From Trebouxia sp. TZW2008 (Eukaryota; Chlorophyta; Trebouxiophyceae; Trebouxiales; Trebouxiaceae): a DNA stretch of 64,000 nucleotides. The DNA lies in the NCBI GenBank assembly GCA_002118135.1, contig BDIU01000358.1, positions 299,895 through 363,894 of the forward strand, in the 5' to 3' direction. A program made the position numbers and the translations under genes. This document shows positions 62,001 through 64,000 of this stretch, in pieces. The number at the start of each line of letters is the position of its first letter. The first letter of the stretch is position 1. The notes beneath the pieces were generated by a model. The model was not told the DNA's origin. It saw nothing but the letters and a program-made list of their open reading frames with translations, and ran no database searches.

Positions 62001-62569
62001 CTGTGTTGTCTTACAGGCGCGGCTGCCATCAGTCAAGCGCTGAAGGAGCACACCAACGAGCGTCTGGCAGAGATAGACCTAGGCTACAATGAAATCAAGG
62101 ATGAAGGCGCCTGTGCAGTTGCTCAGGTGAGCATACCGACATGATGACACGCTGTTAGAGGGTGTTTGTTGTGCTCTGCATCATGCAGTGTGCTGTGCTG
62201 TGACATGTAACGATGCAATCATGGCATCACGTTTTGTGTCATGCTACATGTTGATGCTTGTGTGCTGGACTGCCCATGCTTGATTGCTCGTCACCATTGT
62301 CAGCGTGCTTGCTGATGAGATTGCATGACTGCTAGGCGCATGCAGAAGCTATGCAATGTCCCAAGGAGTTCTGTTCAAAGTCATTTTGTAACAGGCAAGT
62401 CACTGCACAAATCTTGGTACAGGCACTGAAGTCCAATCCAGCTTTGGCGCCAAAGGATGTCAAGATCAGCTCAAATTACATCACAAGATTTGGGCAAGTG
62501 GCCTTGACGGAGGCTTTAGACATGGTGTATGAAATGGGAGGCCAGCGAATGATCACAATACATTTCTGA
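53035..62569 (+). CDS. Leucine-rich-repeat protein, transit-like N-terminus, one TM segment
   Basis: Exons: 53035-53619, 54360-54514, 55239-55396, 56411-56493, 57459-57574, 58641-58820, 59346-59454, 60596-60793, 61184-61313, 62017-62126, 62423-62569 (TGA). All are in frame, 656 aa. Intron 1 uses a GC donor (CAG|GCAAGT). The N-terminus is Arg/Ser/Cys-rich and plastid-transit-like. An acidic region follows, then one membrane segment at residues ~152-173 (LLGLAGAALAFVAVVAAAVF). The rest is a ribonuclease-inhibitor-type LRR array: TLNLSANNIGDRGAAALAEM, ELYIKGNELGNEG, IAIADFVKRSKKLKELNLYM, DIGGNNIGPEGIKVLLSSL, TLELGYNPIGEEGAKALADV, EIDLGYNEIKDEGACAVAQ. A membrane-anchored protein-binding role in the plastid envelope or thylakoid is inferred. 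No nucleotide-binding domain is present, so it is not a complete NLR. Confidence 0.82.
54130..54330 (+). repeat. Acceptor-side copies of LRR exon 2
   Basis: Short copies near 54140, 54190 and 54282-54325 repeat TTGCTGCAGAAACA and the AEFKR-coding start. Confidence 0.7.
54800..55200 (+). repeat. Three acceptor-side copies of LRR exon 3
   Basis: Copies near 54800-54840, 54918-54980 and 55122-55185 repeat GATTCAGGT and the YADFSKNGIGHMG-coding start. A family A dispersed repeat lies among them at 55021-55085. Confidence 0.78.
55021..55085. mobile_element. Dispersed repeat A in LRR intron 2
   Basis: The best-preserved family A copy: GGTTACACTTTCCAGCACAT, then GTGCTAGGTGTGTGTGGCCC, then AAGTCCTGTCCCGCC. 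The palindrome AGCACATGTGCT is intact. Confidence 0.55.
55470..55985 (+). repeat. Donor-side copies of LRR exon 3
   Basis: Copies near 55470-55560, 55685-55730 and 55940-55985 repeat the AEAIAQWLAG-coding end with a GGTCAG donor. Confidence 0.78.
56210..57030 (+). repeat. Copies of both edges of LRR exon 4
   Basis: 56210-56270 is an acceptor-side copy (LWTLNLSANNI). After the true exon (56411-56493), donor-side copies of LAEMLK|GTCAGT lie near 56568, 56735, 56890 and 56985. Confidence 0.78.
57270..57330 (+). repeat. Acceptor-side copy of LRR exon 5
   Basis: Repeats TGTGGCAATGGCCTTCAGGT and the following ACAACATTGAC against the true acceptor at 57458. Confidence 0.7.
57600..57910 (+). repeat. 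Donor-side copies of LRR exon 5
   Basis: Copies near 57600-57640, 57655-57760 and 57830-57905 repeat the YDGITALSEALTDNE-coding end. Some keep GTAAGT or GTAAGG. Confidence 0.83.
58100..58610 (+). repeat. Acceptor-side copies of LRR exon 6
   Basis: Two near-identical ~180-bp units (58283-58460 and 58463-58610) and a decayed one (58100-58215) repeat TGTGCTGCAG and the DNYVGALGAAV...ELYIKGNE-coding start of exon 6. In the first unit the coding frame stays open through this whole part. Confidence 0.9.
59075..59335 (+). repeat. Three acceptor-side copies of LRR exon 7
   Basis: Copies at ~88-bp spacing (from about 59077, 59165 and 59253) repeat ATGCAG and the LGEEGAIAIADFV-coding start. The true exon 7 starts at 59346. 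Confidence 0.9.
59664..59751. repeat. ACGCATGT / TG microsatellite
   Basis: Five ACGCATGT-type units grade into ATGT and then a TG run, in LRR intron 7. Confidence 0.92.
60130..60520 (+). repeat. Acceptor-side copies of LRR exon 8
   Basis: Copies near 60138-60160, 60325-60405 and 60450-60520 repeat TTTGCAGATAGCAGAGG and the SLELLDIGGN-coding start. Confidence 0.83.
61390..61505 (+). repeat. Donor-side copy of LRR exon 9
   Basis: Repeats the GAKAIAD...LRGNSLSNP-coding end. The donor reads GCAAGT in place of GTAAGC. Confidence 0.83.
61870..61965 (+). repeat. Acceptor-side copy of LRR exon 10
   Basis: Repeats the CACAG acceptor and the GAAAISQALKEH.NERLAEIDL-coding start with few changes. Confidence 0.87.
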
Positions 62570-62575
62570 TATGGT

Positions 62576-62850
62576 CCAACCTGGCTATGGGTGCACCTTA
62601 GCCCTGCAAAGCCCTAGAACCTAGAATAGTATCTGGCACATCTCATCAGCAAATGATCACAAGGTGTCGCTGCAAGCTGGCTCTGTGTCGAGACCAGCCT
62701 GCAAAGCTTTGGAACCTAGACTGGCAACCTGCATATCGTGCCATGTGTTGCCACAGCTGTGATGCAAGCTGGCTATGGGTGAAGATCAGCCTGCAAAGCC
62801 CTAGAACCTAGACTAGCAATCTACATGTTGCGTCATGTCTTGGCTCAGCA
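62576..62850. repeat. Noncoding ~115-bp tandem repeat after the LRR gene
   Basis: Three diverged units share AGCTGGCT...CAGCCTGCAAAGCCCTAGAACCTAGA. They lie beyond the stop codon and contain no exon sequence. Confidence 0.8.
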
Positions 62851-63690
62851 GCTGCCTTGTCTACTGATCATGCGGGGTTCAAGCACCCAAAACCATCTGC
62901 AGAATGAAAGGATGAGCCTGATGCTTGCTTCTCCTGCTCTGCACTCAGGGGCTGTCAGAAGATGCTGGCATCTCAGCTTAAACAGCGCAGATTCTTGTCT
63001 CTAGGCACTGAGACAGTTTGAGGCTGCTGATGAGCAAGAAATCTGTGTCTCAGGGTTTTGTGCTGGTGAACTGTCTGTTTGGTGATGGCACAATGAGTGA
63101 CAGCTAGCTGAGTCCCAGTTCTGCAAGTGTGCATATGTTGATGACAGCTGGTTCAGAAGCAAGTGCTGTCACAATGCAGTCTCCGGACACAATGCTGCGG
63201 CTCAAGACTTGTAGATGGTTGCAGCACTAGTGAGTCAGATCACTGCTCAGCTGATTAGCTCATGATCTGGCAGGCTATCGATGTTGTTTGAGGCTTGAAG
63301 AAGCTTCTGCAACAAAGACCTCATTGGACTTGGGCAACAATAATCGAGTGTTCGCTGTGACTTGGCAATGCGCGACGTTGTGCAAATCTATGCAACGTGC
63401 AACACACATGGAAACCACGTGGTTTCTGTTATCCAAGTGATCAGTATGGCTGTGGAAAATTCTGCAGCTCTTGCATGCCTGACAACAGCAGCAAATCCTG
63501 TGTCTTGCACACAATCTGAAGTTGCAGAAGTAATGGTTGAATGCATATCAGGATGGCATCTTTGGGACATCGACTACTGTCAAGAAGTTCCTGCAGAGTG
63601 TGTCACAAGCTTGCACGATCAATCACATCGGAGAGAGCTGACGCCAATTTTCAGACAAGGATGCACGCGGCACTCAAAATCAAAATGACA
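62851..63690. other. Intergenic region after the LRR gene
   Basis: No gene supported. Open frames here are short and lack splice context. Confidence 0.4.
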
Positions 63691-63693
63691 ATG

Positions 63694-63785
63694 AGAGAGA
63701 GAAGAGAGAATAATTTTACACGCTTTAGCCAGCCAACAAGGCTGATCACATGTGCCACACTGTGGCAATGACTATATGTCCATGA
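63694..63785. repeat. Dispersed GA-linked repeat
   Basis: A short GA run is followed by sequence matching 33641-33723 in TCF25 intron 9 (ATTTTAC...TTAGCCAGCCAA, then GATCACATGTGCCACACTGT, then GCAATGACTATATGTCCATG). Confidence 0.8.
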
Positions 63786-63831
63786 GGCAATGTTTTTGAT
63801 GCGCAGCGTTTCCTGCAACTCGATCGACAGA

Positions 63832-63940
63832 CTAGAAGTGCGAGCGAGAGTTTAGACCGCGGTTGAGTGCGTTAAGTGCCTAGCACGCAGGCCTAGCAAG
63901 TGCATCTTGTGCACTTGAAGTCAATGTGCTGGCGTTTCAT
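63832..63940 (+). promoter_or_regulatory. Second copy of the TCF25 promoter-side block
   Basis: 109 bp equal to 24525-24633 with one mismatch (A at 63918, G at 24611). It lies 27 bp upstream of a candidate ATG at 63968, in the same orientation relative to that ATG as the original is to TCF25. Confidence 0.85.
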
Positions 63941-63967
63941 TCCCAGACGACTAGCTGCGGGGCAACC

Positions 63968-64000
63968 ATGGCCAGATTACTCGTCACCCCTCGTTTGAAA
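63968..64000 (+). CDS. Possible start of a further gene, cut by the window end
   Basis: ATG in a good context (CAACCATGGCC) followed by 11 open codons (MARLLVTPRLK) just after the duplicated promoter block. The basic, Leu-rich start could be an organelle-targeting sequence. Too short to identify. Confidence 0.3.
   Translation, partial: MARLLVTPRLK

Noticed and set aside
1..64000. Edge copies as an assembly error
   Set aside because: The copies differ from each other and from the true exon by many substitutions and small gaps, which collapsed or duplicated reads would not produce. The single 109-bp near-identical block at 63832 is the one case where an error remains conceivable.

Overview
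This is nuclear DNA of an intron-rich green plant, most likely a chlorophyte alga of trebouxiophyte type. Eight genes can be modelled exon by exon, with about 66 introns. Nearly all introns are GT-AG, acceptors are commonly TGCAG, and every joined model keeps its reading frame. The products point to a photosynthetic eukaryote: a plastid RNA polymerase sigma factor, two further proteins with plastid-like N-termini, and an alga-type bZIP-like regulator. The species cannot be named from sequence alone, and none of the models was checked against RNA or a database.

Layout. 1-1665: fragments of an unresolved minus-strand gene cut by the left edge. 3160-10049 (-): sigma-70 family factor, 853 aa. 11570-18100 (-): bZIP-like coiled-coil regulator, 524 aa. 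18758-19946 (+): F-box protein, 369 aa. 20768-24401 (-): SCI1-like nuclear protein, 317 aa. 24681-35835 (+): TCF25/Rqc1 homologue, 736 aa, sharing a 279-bp head-to-head spacer with SCI1. 36785-37883 (-): conserved plastid protein of unknown function, about 343 aa. 38315-52388 (+): PHF3/DIDO/Bye1-type regulator with Tudor-like, TFIIS-M and SPOC domains and an RGG tail, 1357 aa. 53035-62569 (+): leucine-rich-repeat protein with a transit-like N-terminus and one membrane segment, 656 aa. 63968 to the end: possible start of another plus-strand gene. The genes are unrelated housekeeping or regulatory functions; there is no sign of a cluster or of a mobile cargo.

The most striking property is not a gene. 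In six of the eight genes the introns are full of diverged tandem copies of the edges of the neighbouring exons. Copies 5' of an exon repeat its acceptor plus its first part. Copies 3' of an exon repeat its last part plus its donor. Each copy stops inside the exon, so it carries only one splice site. More than 30 such arrays occur here, and some introns consist almost wholly of them. The two genes with one short intron each have none.

Other points of interest: a 109-bp block from the TCF25 promoter repeated with one mismatch 39 kb away; loss of the region 2.3/2.4 tryptophan pair in the sigma factor; and two families of short dispersed repeats in introns, one of which abuts simple CATTC-type repeats.
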